A stretch of 64,000 nucleotides of DNA from Corticium candelabrum (Eukaryota > Porifera > Homoscleromorpha > Homosclerophorida > Plakinidae). Shown here one piece after another: positions 22,891 to 35,081 of the stretch (position 1 is the first letter of the stretch; each line of letters opens with the position of its first letter). Location: contig NC_085106.1 of assembly GCF_963422355.1 (NCBI RefSeq), forward strand, positions 4,546,430 through 4,610,429, written 5' to 3'. Under the pieces are notes generated by a model, which was not told the origin of the DNA, searched no databases, and saw only the letters and a list, made by a program, of their open reading frames with translations. The translations under genes were made by a program, and so were the position numbers.

Positions 22891-25578
22891 TTAGTGAATA
22901 TTTAGTGTGCAGTGTAGTTTGTCTGTCTTCATGTAATACTATGTAATAGATGTAATGGACACGTCGATTAGCTATTGCTATGGTGTATGAAAATATATGT
23001 ATGACAGACAGACAGACGTACAACACTTGATGAGAGTTTCATGTAACTTGTAGTTGTTTTATGTTAATCCTTTTTGGGTTACAATAACTTCTTTAGGCGA
23101 CTTTAGCTTTAGTGTTGTATTGACAGACAGATAGACGGACAGACACTGACAGCGATATGAAAACTCAATTAAGTTCTACATTATATGTTTATAGGTTCTG
23201 CATTGCATTCCCAGCAGTAGAGTTATTGCTTGCACACCATCCAACAGTGCAGCAGACCTCATTGTACGATTGGATATGTGGGTTTTGTTTCTTTGTAAGA
23301 TTGTGTGGATTTTGTGTTTGTTCAGGCTGAACGTTTGCATCTTAGTGGTGTCATCGGACAAGGAGATATGGCAAGACTTAATGCCTACCAAAGACAGAAA
23401 GTGAGAAACAGACTTATTCTGGCAAGGCTGGTTATTATATTAACTTACTATTATTTAATTGAGGATCCTCCTGACTGCATTCTACCTTACTGTCACACAC
23501 CAGATGATCTGGATCTTGTATCACGATATCGTGTAGTCGTATCGACGTGCGTTACTGCTGGAACGCTTTACTGTTTAGGACTGAACGTTGGTCATTTTAC
23601 GCATGTGTTTGTGGATGAGGTATGGATATCAATTAACATGAAACTGCTTCCAAAAATGCTCTACTTATTGACGTATGTTTAGGCTGGTCAAGCTACAGAA
23701 CCAGAGAGTTTGATTGCAGTCAACTTTGCTGCAGGATCAGACAGCCAAGTCATTACTATGTGTTTTTTTTTGCTGCTTGTGAGCCTTCATATCTGTGATG
23801 TTGCAGATTATTTTGACTGGTGATCCTTTCCAGCTTGGTGCTGTAGTACAGTCAGCTGTTGCTAAAACACACGGGCTTGACGTTTCTCTTCTTGAGCGAC
23901 TCACCAACAGGTTATGCTATCAACGAGATGAACGTCAGTACGCAATTTCTGGCAACTATAACCCTTTATGTGTATGTTTCTTGTTGCTCATATTTTCGTA
24001 GATTGAATTGTGTGGCTTGGTTGGTTTCATTATGTAGGTCACAAAGTTAATCAACAACTACAGATCTCATCCTGCATTGCTGGTGTTGCCTTCTGATACG
24101 TTTTATGACGGAGAGCTAGTACCGTTTGCTGATCGAAAGATAACACATTTTTTGTGTGGTTGGGAGCATCTTCCTAACAAGAACAACTTTCCTATTCTTT
24201 TTCATGGCATCAGGGTTTGGACAAGCTGATGGTATGTGGGTTATCTCACTGATTGTTTGTCTCGATGTAGGGGAAAGATGTTCGAGAAGGCAGTAGCCCA
24301 TCGTGGTTTAATCCTGTTGAAGCTGTGCAGGTGTGTCATGTAGCCTTGCTTTTGCCAGTTTGTTTGCATGATTTTGTGAGTGTTGTTGGATCATCTTAAC
24401 TACTAGGGTTAGGGTGAGCAGAGCTGACTCTGAGGGTTAGTACAGTCTTGCATGGTCAGACCTTCGGTTTGGAGCGATCTGGCTACGTGAAGACCAGGAG
24501 AAGGTCAGAGCCATACGTACAAGTGTAGGGGTTTTGGAGAAGGTCTGGGAACCGTATTATCCGCCCCGCGTACGCCAAATGTCTGGCCATGGGAGATTAG
24601 TTAGGGCTAAGGCTATGCATCTTTAGCAATTGTGAAGTTGCAATTGATTTGTGAAATTTGTGCTTACTCTACAGGTTACCAAGTATGTCCAGGCGCTGTT
24701 GAGTGGCAGCTATGGTGTTCAAGGACATCACATTGGTGTCATTACACCTTACAGAAAACAGGTATTTGCTCAACTTTATTTTGTACTGCATGTCAGTTGC
24801 AATTGCAAGGTCACATGTTGTACTACATTCATTCTATGGCCCAAAATTTGGCTTTCAAATGTGCTAACTGTGCAGTGTGACACAGCACAGGCAACTGCTT
24901 ACCTGTATTAATACAGTTGTAAGCCATCAATGCATTGTTTTTAAGGTTGAGAAGATAAGGCTGTTATTGAACAGGTTGGGTGTCGATGGAATTAAGGTGG
25001 TTTTATTTACTGTATTATTCGTATTGTGATACTGGTACTATAGTTTTGTGAAGGTTGGCTCAGTGGAAGAATTTCAGGGACAAGAGAGGCGGGTCATTAT
25101 TTTGTCAACGGTAATACCCGTGCAAATGGTTACAGTCGTGTTATTCTACTGTCTACTATCCTATTAGGTTCGTTCTAGTTCATCGCAAGTTGGTTTTGAT
25201 GTTCGTCATTGCTTGGGTTTTTTGAGCAATCCGAAACGCTTCAATGTGGCTATTACAAGGGCTCAAGCTCTTCTACTGGTTGTGGGTGATCCCTTTGTTC
25301 TTACCACAGTAAGTCTTTTGCGTTAATATATGTTCAAAATTTGACTTCTATTATTAATTGATTAATTTAGGATCGTCTGTGGTGGAGTTTCGTTCGTTAT
25401 TGTTATGATCACAACGCTTACATTGGCGTTGATATTGGCAACTTAAATTTGAATAACTTTGAGGAGGTAAGGATGACTGACTGGCCTTGATTTGTCTCTT
25501 ATGACTGCTGCGTAGGACGAAATTTGTGACGGTACTGTTGATGGAAGTGCGGCAGACAAAGAGTCAGATGCAAATTGA
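15326..25578 (+). CDS. MOV10L1: MOV10L1-type RNA helicase (piRNA pathway)
   Basis: MOV10L1 is a 5'-3' superfamily 1 RNA helicase that hands piRNA precursors to Piwi proteins. Exons read here: 15326-16161, 16216-16353, 16421-16651, 16709-16924, 16968-17109, 17161-17259, 21007-21112, 21184-21233, 21285-21378, 21444-21502, 21567-21799, 23195-23263, 23326-23400, 23464-23619, 23683-23748, 23807-23971, 24038-24214, 24271-24330, 24675-24761, 24946-24996, 25054-25110, 25168-25308, 25371-25466, 25516-25578. The first exon holds cold-shock-like beta-barrel repeats, as in vertebrate MOV10L1 and not in MOV10. Later exons give [11 protein letters not shown], the Walker [26 protein letters not shown] (DEAG box), [36 protein letters not shown] and [12 protein letters not shown]. 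All helicase motifs are intact. The first Met (15,326) was chosen; Met at 15,338 is possible. Introns carry at least two MITEs and a long (GT)n array. Confidence 0.92.
17459..17545 (+). other. Possible 29-residue cassette exon in a MOV10L1 intron
   Basis: This is an open 87-bp segment with an acceptor (TTTATTAG) and a donor (CAG/GTTTAT), phase 0 on both sides. It would fit between the exons ending at 17,259 and starting at 21,007, which are also joined in phase 0. It encodes a charged, coiled-coil-like peptide ([20 protein letters not shown]). The vertebrate protein runs directly from the preceding to the following exon without it. It could be an alternative exon, an exon relic of another gene, or chance. 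Confidence 0.3.
17665..17727 (+). repeat. (TG)n microsatellite
   Basis: An almost pure GT dinucleotide array of about 60 bp in a MOV10L1 intron. The long CACACA/HTHTHT open frames over it are artefacts. Confidence 0.95.
17794..18359. mobile_element. MITE, pogo/Tigger-like, TA target duplication
   Basis: The ends are CAGTAGGACCTTGCTAATCC on the left and, inverted, CAGTAGCCCATCACTAATCC on the right. Each is flanked by TA (17,792-17,793 and 18,360-18,361). The interior (~570 bp) is non-coding. CAGTA ends with TA duplications are characteristic of pogo/Tigger-type Tc1/mariner relatives. It is inserted in a MOV10L1 intron. The remaining intron, 18,362-20,004, shows no further supported feature. 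Confidence 0.8.
20005..20702 (-). mobile_element. TA-flanked element carrying a transposase HTH relic
   Basis: The terminal inverted repeats of about 50 bp start CCGTATTACCTCGCTTAGAA and are flanked by TA at 20,003-20,004 and 20,703-20,704. A perfect palindrome, CCCTTATACCTCGAGGTATAAGGG, lies near 20,069. On the minus strand from ATG at 20,540 is a DNA-binding-domain-like frame. It reads [15 protein letters not shown], an in-frame TAA, then [20 protein letters not shown] and [10 protein letters not shown]. This is the layout of a Brinker/pogo-type helix-turn-helix (charged helix, 'NLSKAAR..GV.RS.L..W'). The catalytic domain is missing, so the element is an internally deleted, non-autonomous derivative inside a MOV10L1 intron. 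Confidence 0.7.
21895..23145 (+). repeat. Dispersed GACA-rich blocks and long (TG)n array
   Basis: Short (GACA)n blocks recur at about 21,905, 22,035, 22,675, 22,772, 23,003 and 23,120 within one MOV10L1 intron. A ~93-bp GT array lies at 22,797-22,889. The blocks are spaced irregularly (roughly 100-650 bp), so this is not a simple tandem array. A minus-strand frame at 22,152-22,550 was not accepted as a gene. Confidence 0.75.
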
Positions 25579-26113
25579 GACAACACGTGAGACGAAATGA
25601 AGGTGCTTTGGCATTCACTGCTACAAGAAGTGGCCGTTTTCCAACTGCTTGTTAGAGTCGTTTATTTAACTCATTTTACCGATTATGTGAAATTGCCGAG
25701 ATCACGTGGTATGAAAATAGAAGTTCTATTCGGTAATTATTAGACAACACAGATAGCGTACTGTACAACCTCTAAAAATGATCTACAGTATACATCTTGG
25801 TAATTTTTCCATATCACGAAATTAAATAACGTAAAATTAGTGCATGTTACTACAGTCTGTATCGTGAAGCAAATTTTTGGGGTACACAGTCTACTACTAG
25901 AAAAATTTTGCATTTGTATGGGAATGATCTGAATTTACTGGTACTGACAGCACTGCAACTTTGGAAAGAAAGGAAGACTTATCCTGGATATACTGTATGA
26001 CTTGCAACACCTCGAGTCTTTGAAGGGCTCTGTGCCCCTCCATAGATAGCAGCCTGCGCAGCCCGTGGTGGACCGGAGCGGCAAGCCGTTCACATCCGGG
26101 TATTTCTACAGCA
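25579..26113. other. Short intergenic spacer MOV10L1-EXOC3
   Basis: The MOV10L1 3' end and EXOC3 5' end are only ~535 bp apart in the same orientation. It should contain the MOV10L1 3' UTR and the EXOC3 promoter. AATTAAATAA near 25,820 could act as a poly(A) signal region, but no canonical AATAAA was pinned down. Confidence 0.5.
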
Positions 26114-29100
26114 ATGGAGGGAGAAGCCGAATCAGACTTGCAAAAGATTGAAGCAGATGTCGCCGAACTGGCTGCAAGGCGTGTAGCCCCCTTACTGAGA
26201 GTAAGATCATTGCTACATGCTGGTTACCTGTTCAATCACACCGTTTTGTATCTCAACAGAAACCGGAAGATCTCGAGAAAGTCGAACAGCACCGAAGAAT
26301 GGTTATGAGGCGAAAGGTAACAATAACGGTAACTTATTTTCAAGAAACTTGGCCGACTTGGACAATTTCAGGCTGGCGTAGAAGCTCGTCTGAAGACGTC
26401 AATACAAACTCAGCTAGAAGACGTCAAAACAGGACTTTCCAAACTGAAAAGGTGTTCTAAGAAATGTTTGGGGAAGTATTACAACCTTAGTAAAATCTCC
26501 TGAGTTAGTGCGGTGCAAGAGATACGAGAGATACGGGACAGTATGGCAGATGTGGATAAGCAGTGTTCAGTGTGTCATCAGTTGACACGTGACATTGATA
26601 AGATCAAAGATGTCAGCAGGCAGCACAACCAACTATCAGCGGCTTGTGACAATCTCAAGCACATTGTTCGCGTACCAGAAACTGTTGTAGAGACCGAGGA
26701 GCTCATTAACAGTGGAGAGTTACTGAAAGCTCATAAATTGTAATGTTGTGGTATGAAAGAAATGTTCTTGATATTGTAATTGCTTGTCTTTCTTTGCACT
26801 AGATTGACTGACTTGGAAGCAACCAGAGATGACCTTTTATTTCAATTGCATAAGACAACATCTGAGAAAATCACTGAGAAACATGTAGGCATCGTGTTGT
26901 ATCAGCAGCTGTGATTGAGTGATGGTAATTTTTGCTTGCTTACCTGCAGCCTGTGAATGCTTATTTTGTACAAGTGGCATCTGTGTCAGTAAGTGGAGTG
27001 AATAATAATAGTAATTGTTTAATTAATTAATTATAATATGATAGTTTAGTTATTATAGTCAATCCTCGATATAAAAACATACTTGGGATCGGCGATTTGA
27101 TGTCATTATATCCGAGGTCACTATGAAATCTTCGTGGGTGGGAACCCGAATAATGCACATGGTTTCATCTTAGTGTGGGGGTGGCCATAATAACGCACGT
27201 GATTTATCTTAGGATGGCATGCATAGTACTGTACATGCTAATGGAATGTAAACGTCTACTTGTAGCTAAAAAGCCCTCTTAAGGTTAGAATCAACCAGGT
27301 TTACGTGCAGCCATTTATGCAGATGAAACACAGCAACTGTTGCTTCACTTGTACATCATTCAGCAAAAGGTGCACATACGGGAGGCTAGGCTGTGTGACC
27401 TGGATGTCGGAAAAGCAAGAGAGATTTCTATACTTTTATGCTTCTTTGTACTCTCTTTCGTATGTCAGTGTTGTTATGTCATGAGGCGAAGGACCATGTT
27501 TTGTATGCATGCACGTTTGTCTCACGCTATCTACGTCGCTATATTGCAATGTCGTATATCGTGGTTTCGGTATATCGAAGGTTGACTGTATATTGTGTAT
27601 TATTGTATTTCATGTTGTGTATGCTTATCTCTGTATAAGCCAAATTGGAATTCAGGCTAATATTAAGAGATTCATATTGAAGACAGGCTTATATATGATT
27701 TGAACAAACAAGATTCATTATGGTATGGATATGACAGCCATACACCATTTGAAAAGCAATACTTATTGAGATACCGCATATATATCGTAAACATGACTAC
27801 CATGATGTGCCAAATTAAAGAGCATGTCGCAACACCAGCCTTTTTGTCTTCATTGACCATGTCATTGAACGCTACACGCATGCGCCAATGCATGCACATG
27901 TAGAACTAGTACAGAGCATCTTGAATAGAAGCTTGGCTTCTACACGCAACTGGCTTGTATGCAGCACCAGGTATTCAGTTTTTCAACTTTTATTCGAGAT
28001 TGGCTTATATTCGAGATCAGCTTGTTTATACGTGACATTATGGTATTAATAGGTTATACTCAAGGTTTCTTAGTCACAAAGCTGGATCTGCACATTACTG
28101 TACCTGCACGAGTATGACCCAGCTGCAAATTACACATGCTTGAGCAGTATAGTTTGCGTAGGCCTCTTTGAGCAACGTCCTGTTCTATAGTTTATCTTTG
28201 ATCTTTACGAACCACTGGGGTGGAGGCATATTTGAGCAACTATGGTAAAATGTATTGAAGCTTGGCGACTAGATGAAGACAGTGTATCTTGCTTGCTTTT
28301 AGGATATGCTGGCAACACAACTGTTGTTTGTTATGCAACGAGCTCTTAATGTTGTTCGGAGTGATCCCACAAAGCTTGTGACTGCACTGAGAATTATTGA
28401 GAGAGAAGAAAAGTCGGTAATTTTTTATGGCATGTTGATATCTTTAGTTGATGTTTATATGAACAGGTCTGATACTAAAGCTTTGGCAAAAGAGAAAGCT
28501 GTTGGATTTCTGCCTCCTGGAAGACCAAAAGAGTGGAAAAGAAAATGCTTAGATGCTCTTGAGAAAGCAACTACGCAGAGGTCAGTCTTAGCAACATTGC
28601 ATGCAGAAAGGATTAACATAGCGATTCAGCCAGTGTTGCAAAGAATTATATTCCAACAAACATGAGTGAATCTAACAGTAGTTTGCAATGTATTGCTTGT
28701 TGTAACAACTATGAGAAGAAAACTGAGACTCCAAAATAATTTAGAATTTTTTTACAAATCCTAATTTTTTGAGGTCTTGATGTGCAATATTAGGTATTTT
28801 CAATTTAGTTATTTGTTTATTCATTCTTTCAAACTGATTCAATTCTCTGGCATTTCTAGTTGTCATCTTGAGCTGCACACTTTCATCTAGCAGCCATTTT
28901 TGATGATGTTTCATGCACATGCACAAAAACCAAAAGCCTGGACAACTGACAATTTTCGAGACCAAACTATTATTTTTCTGTTATCCTATTAATTTTAAAG
29001 ATTAAAATTTTGAAAAGGTTAGTACTTGAAAACATTGGGAGCAGTAGGGTATGTAGAACTAGCAATACATGAACCTCTTGACCAGTTGCTTTCAAAATGC

Positions 29101-30245
29101 TTGGAGTACTTGCATCCACAATTTGATTAGTTTTCCAGATTTATGATTTTGTGTTGAAAATGGTACTGTTTTGTAGCATTCATGCCTTTATTATTTGTCA
29201 GTACACTCATAGCTGTTTATTTATGGCAGAATAGGTTTAGTGTTTTGATTCATCATCTGACAGATCTACAATAGAAATTTGTTAACCCAAGCACGCATAG
29301 GAGAACATTAATACCATTGTGGACGACCCAAGAAACTGACAGTAATTGGAATGCAGCACATGCCATCATTGTTATCGCTGATGTTAACTCAATTAGGAGA
29401 CTTTTAGTAAGTGTGTCTAGCACACTACTCATGCTCTTAATTAGTGGTTTTTTGCAGCACTATGCACCTTGTATAGCCTAGTCGCGTAGCTGTTTCTTGT
29501 GCTTAAGCTAGCAACCGAGGTTTCATTATTTCTGTAATTGGACTATCTGTTGCACATCTTACACTTGTCTTCTATGAGAAAAACTTTCTCAGGAAGTTGA
29601 TACATACATACGTTTACGATTTTTGCATGTCTCTAGTTGTGCAACTACGACTTGTTAGTTTGAATATTTATAAAGGCGGTAACTGCATGGTTTATTTGTA
29701 TTCCACTTATACTTGTGTTTGCTGGATGTTTGTCTTCAATGTGTGCAAGAGATCCTAACATTTCCTGTAGGTAAGCAGTTTAAGTTTAGCAGTTTTTAGC
29801 CTAATTATCTGATTTGTTTATGTTTACTTTATTCAACAACAACTTCCAGCATTGTTTTCAATACTATAAATAGTATTAGCGAATGTTATCTTGAATGTCT
29901 CCTTGTTCTAATATCGCTAAGTCATGAGGGTTTGTACTATTAGATTATTTTTTTGGTTTGCAATTGTTGCCCTTTTTTGAGTTATGTCAGTTTTCTCACT
30001 TCAAAGGACGATCTTGGATAAGTTAAATTCAAGATCCTGAATACTCTAGGTTGCATGTGAATGTGCACCAAGGCTTTCAGCACAGGTTGTCAGTTCACCC
30101 GTTTTGTAGCAGCTTATTATATTGCTGTCGTCATGTTGTTCAGATGATTAGTTGCATATGTATAATATATATTGAATCAGACATAATTAATGTATTCACA
30201 CATACTCAAGCATGCACTCCACGTACACGCACACACATGCACACA

Positions 30246-30312
<67 letters not shown>

Positions 30313-32283
30313 TACACAGACATATGGCATTTTGTGTATGTTTGTACCCTGTCTTTGAACGTTAGTGTACACTTACTTGTATGTGACATAACAGATTTGA
30401 AAGTCAACAACCTCTTGACAGTGGTGAGAACAAGATTTGGCTTGCAGTTTATCTGGAGCTAGTTAAGCGCACTGTCATTGAAGATATTGACATTGTTAAG
30501 GTTTGCAATGCCTTCCCTTTGCTGTGTTCAGGTATTTGTTAATCATTACGCTGTTATTGTGTAGACACTGTTTGTGCCATGTTTTCCACCACAGTATAAC
30601 ATCGTTGATCATTACATAGTCATGTACCATCATTGTCTTCGGACTTTGGTCAGTATAATCATAATTACTATATGTACTGTATTTGTTTTATGATTGAACA
30701 TATATCGGACTGCTGATGCCATCTCTCTTTTTGTGCCATAAACTACCGCCAGCTTAGCAACACAGCTGCAAACTCTTTAGTGACTGGTTAATAAATGTCA
30801 TGGAAATCGATGCTGTAATTGAACCGAATTGCAGAATTCTCTAAATTACCTAAATGTGTTTTAGAAACACACAAAAAGCAATATCAGTCACGGTTTTCCA
30901 ACACAAACATTTACTGTGAGTAAAAGTAACTGGACCTAGTGTCTATTTAACACATGGAGAACACATGGTTGATAACCATGTGGCTTTGTTGTTACAGTAG
31001 GACGCCACTAATCCGACTGGCATGGGATCGAAAGGACGTTGGATAACTGAAAACGTCGGATAACTGATGCATTTTGAAAACGACTGCAGAATATTTAAAG
31101 AAGCTCAACATCTAATTGTACATGTAACAACTAATACAGTACAACTTCTTTGACTAGGGAGAACACTAATAGGAACTGTCAAGACTTAAAGTAACCACTA
31201 ATCTTAGTCTGGATCAATGCTTTCGCTCTTCTTGCTGTAGTTTTCATCGCAGTTCAGACAAGCCATGCACTGTCGAATAATTCGTGCTGTCGGATAACTG
31301 AGTGTGGGATAAGTGGTGTCCTACTGTACCCTTATAGTATGTCATATTGTGGCTTTCTTGTCAACAGAAGTCAAAACCATAAACATCCTACACTCCTCAC
31401 GATATTTGACCAAAAAGTAATGGCCAGCAGTCCAAGTAATCATACAACAAATCACTTAATCAAATTGTCTGGTTTGGTGTTATCACAATATATTACCTCG
31501 AGTCTCTGGGTTTGCCATTGATAAGTTGCCTCAGCTTAATTGTTCTTGGGAAGATTTCAGACTCTGGGTAATTTATTGTGATCACACCTTCCAACCATGG
31601 ATGCAGATATCTATGTAATGTTCTTTTATAGTTAGAGGACACTGCTAGTCAACAGAGAGAGGCTAATGAGATAATTCATCTGTTGTCATGGGTGGCTCAT
31701 TATCCGTATGTTTACTGCAATTTCAGTGTGTGTTTTGTTTTAATATGTATGAGTGTGGTAGGGAAATGATGAGAAATCCTAAGGTGAATGTTGATATCTC
31801 AAGGTTTGATGAACCTTTGTTGTCATCATCAGCCATAGCTGAGTTGGAGAAAGAGTATTGTGTCATATAGTATTGGTTTGGCTCATCATCAGCTGTCTTT
31901 TCTATGTATTTGTAGTTACACTGATAAGACCAGACAGGCGCTGAGGGGGTATGCTCATCGCATGATTGAGGCTGATATTCAAGACTGGTCTCGCACCCAG
32001 TGTCCAGATGCTGATGTTAATGGACACTATCACACGGCGGTTGCTGTTCTTCTGTTCCAGATGCTTGATCAAAATGTAATTGGGACATTTTGAATTTGCT
32101 GTGCATATTCTAATAGTGCACGTGTTTGCAGCTAAGTGTTGTGGACACCGTTGGAACGAAACTGAAGATGCAGGTGGCATGTTGTGATATTGAAATTCTT
32201 TATTGTTTTCTCATACTAACTGCTTAACTTCAGGTTCTTCAAGTGTGCATGGATGTGTTAGATATGTTTTGTGAAAAGTACAA

Positions 32284-32357
<74 letters not shown>

Positions 32358-32706
32358 ACGTGCACAGTAGGATTGAGACGTATGTATGAAATAAACATTC
32401 AGATGTTTGTCCAAAAATATTTGATCTTCTTGGCCAGTCTGGCTTTCCGGAAATCTTCTGCTCACCAGAAGCCTGGGATTGATTGTTGTTGACTGTAGGC
32501 TCAGAATGCTCAGCTGCAACATACTGTACATAACCAGTCAGCAAGTTTGCTGTCAATTTGCCTGTCACCAAACACACATTGGAAAGATGCCGTCATTGAC
32601 ACTTAATTTGATTCGTATGCAACTACGAAGGTTCCAAATTTGAATGTCATATTTTGAAAGCCAAGAAATCTTAGAATATTCAAATATTCAAACATCTGTC
32701 TTAACC

Positions 32707-32762
<56 letters not shown>

Positions 32763-34998
32763 TGTGTGTGTGTGTATGTGTTGGGCATGTGTGTTGTCGA
32801 AACCAACTCTTATTTTTTCTGCTTTAGCTGCTGTTGATGAATTTAAAATAAAGTATTGGCAGACTGAACGTAAAGAGCCTCGGTATTTTGTGGAGTATAT
32901 GGTGATGATATGATTTCTATGAGTGACTTTAGCACATGGTCATGTGGTTTTGCTAGTAGATGGCAATAGCAAACAACTGCCAATTTTGTACTGACTTCAC
33001 ACAACAGATGAAGGTAACGTGATATGTTGTCATAATTGCATAATATTTTGTTATATTTCTGTGGCTGTCAGTGTTTGTTATTACTGCTCTTTGTTTCTTG
33101 GCTTCTCAAGATATCTGTTTGTAGGGCTGGGTATGTTTAGTACATGCACAGAAATAGTTTTCTACTTGTCTTTCTGTCAGTTGTTATAGGTTTGTATCTG
33201 AGATGATTACAAGCTTTACCTTACTATAGAAGTAATGCTGGTCTGTTTGTTCCATTTTATACAAACTATGCATAAACAGGATGTTTTGACAAAGTAATTA
33301 AACTTGAAATTTTTTTGTAGATGCATTTGTGATATGGCAGTGCATGTTTTTGTCGGTTTCTGTGTTGGTCAGTTCATGTAAGTTTCAATATGCCAAGTGC
33401 AACAAGAGTGTTCCGTTAAATGTAAAATACAAGATTATCAATTAGATGTGAGATGTTACCTGTTGTATTGCGATGTGTGACGTGGTAGATTTGGCTCATT
33501 CAACGAATTTGCCCTCTGCAGTGTAACTGATACTTCCCGTTACGATCTGCGAATTTGTAGGCTTACAGCAACCGATCAATTCATAGTGACATGTGACATG
33601 TATAGACTGAAGTTGGTCAGGATGCAAGGACTATGGCCAACTCACCCAGCAAATCCTTGGCACATTGCAAGCTAAATGCTTAAGTATCTTGTAAAAGTTT
33701 GTAACTTAGTAAACCTAATTGACTAACAGGCTTTTCGCTCAGTTTTCTGTATACTCTAAACCAGGCTTAATTTCCAATGAATGATTAGAACGGACAGTGT
33801 CCACACTTAGTCGGACAATATGCCCCATGTCCGACTGTTATATTCCTTTCTGAGTTATTATACAAATTAATTTCATACATGTAGCATATCATTATGGCAG
33901 TTAGGAGAGCATGAGGTTTTGCTTTATTTTGGTAGCCACTTCCTTAGCCAGTAAACTAGTAGATAATTTGGTGTTGTTGCTACCACTTTTGTTGACTAAT
34001 AATGAAGTATCATTGTATCTTATAGTTGTGTGATGTTGTAGTTACCAACTTAGGCGAAACATTTATGACAGTTACTGCTTTTTAGTATGTGCACTTGTGT
34101 ATATTCTGGTTTTTTTTGTCTGTCTTGTTGCCTATGTAACTAGCTCAAATACTTACGTGTCCGTCTATGATGTTGGTTTCTGTTCATTGTGGTTGTCCCT
34201 GCATTATGTGTGTTTTTCTATTTTACTGATTCTTTATGATTTTGGTTCATGTCTGTATTGTTATGTCAACCTTGTCATCTTTAATACAGACAAAAGTCAC
34301 ATTCAGTTATCAATATTGTAATTTTCTGCAAGATCACTGGTGTTTCTGTACTTCACGTTGACCTATCTACATGTCAAATAGCCTGCTCATTTTGTGTTCC
34401 ATTTTTTGTGATAGGTCCGTGTATTGAATGGTGATGTAGGTGTGGAGGAAGAGAAGCGTGTGGAACAGCATTTTGATGAGACGGCTATCGCATTCCAAGA
34501 GATATCTCAGATGAGGCATGCATGTCTGATTATGTGGTCATTATTTATATCTAATATGATATTGTATTTAATAACTGTTAGCTGTGACTACTTACTTGAT
34601 ATGGTATATACAGATCTAGAACCTCACCTGGACCAGCTCTTCAACAAGAAATGGTTTGGTCCTAGGAATTGTGAGTTGTGAAATTTTCTGATGTCTGTTG
34701 TAAAGGCTGCAGTCGGGAGGTGCGCTATCAACAGTTGATGTGACAATGCAAGATTATGGAGCAGATTTTAAACACTTGAAAGAGAAGTTAGTAGACAACT
34801 GTTTGATGTGCTAACTTGTTTGAGTTAATTAAGCTTACGCTTTGTGCTTATACATGTATAGCTTTTATAACTACCTTATACAACGAGCTCAGGACAGGCT
34901 GCTTGTGAAGTATATCACGGCAATGCTAGAAAAGTAATAATGTGGCTTTAGTTTATTGTGGCCAGCCCCTCCCCCCCTTAACTTTCAATGGCAGGGAA

Positions 34999-35081
<83 letters not shown>

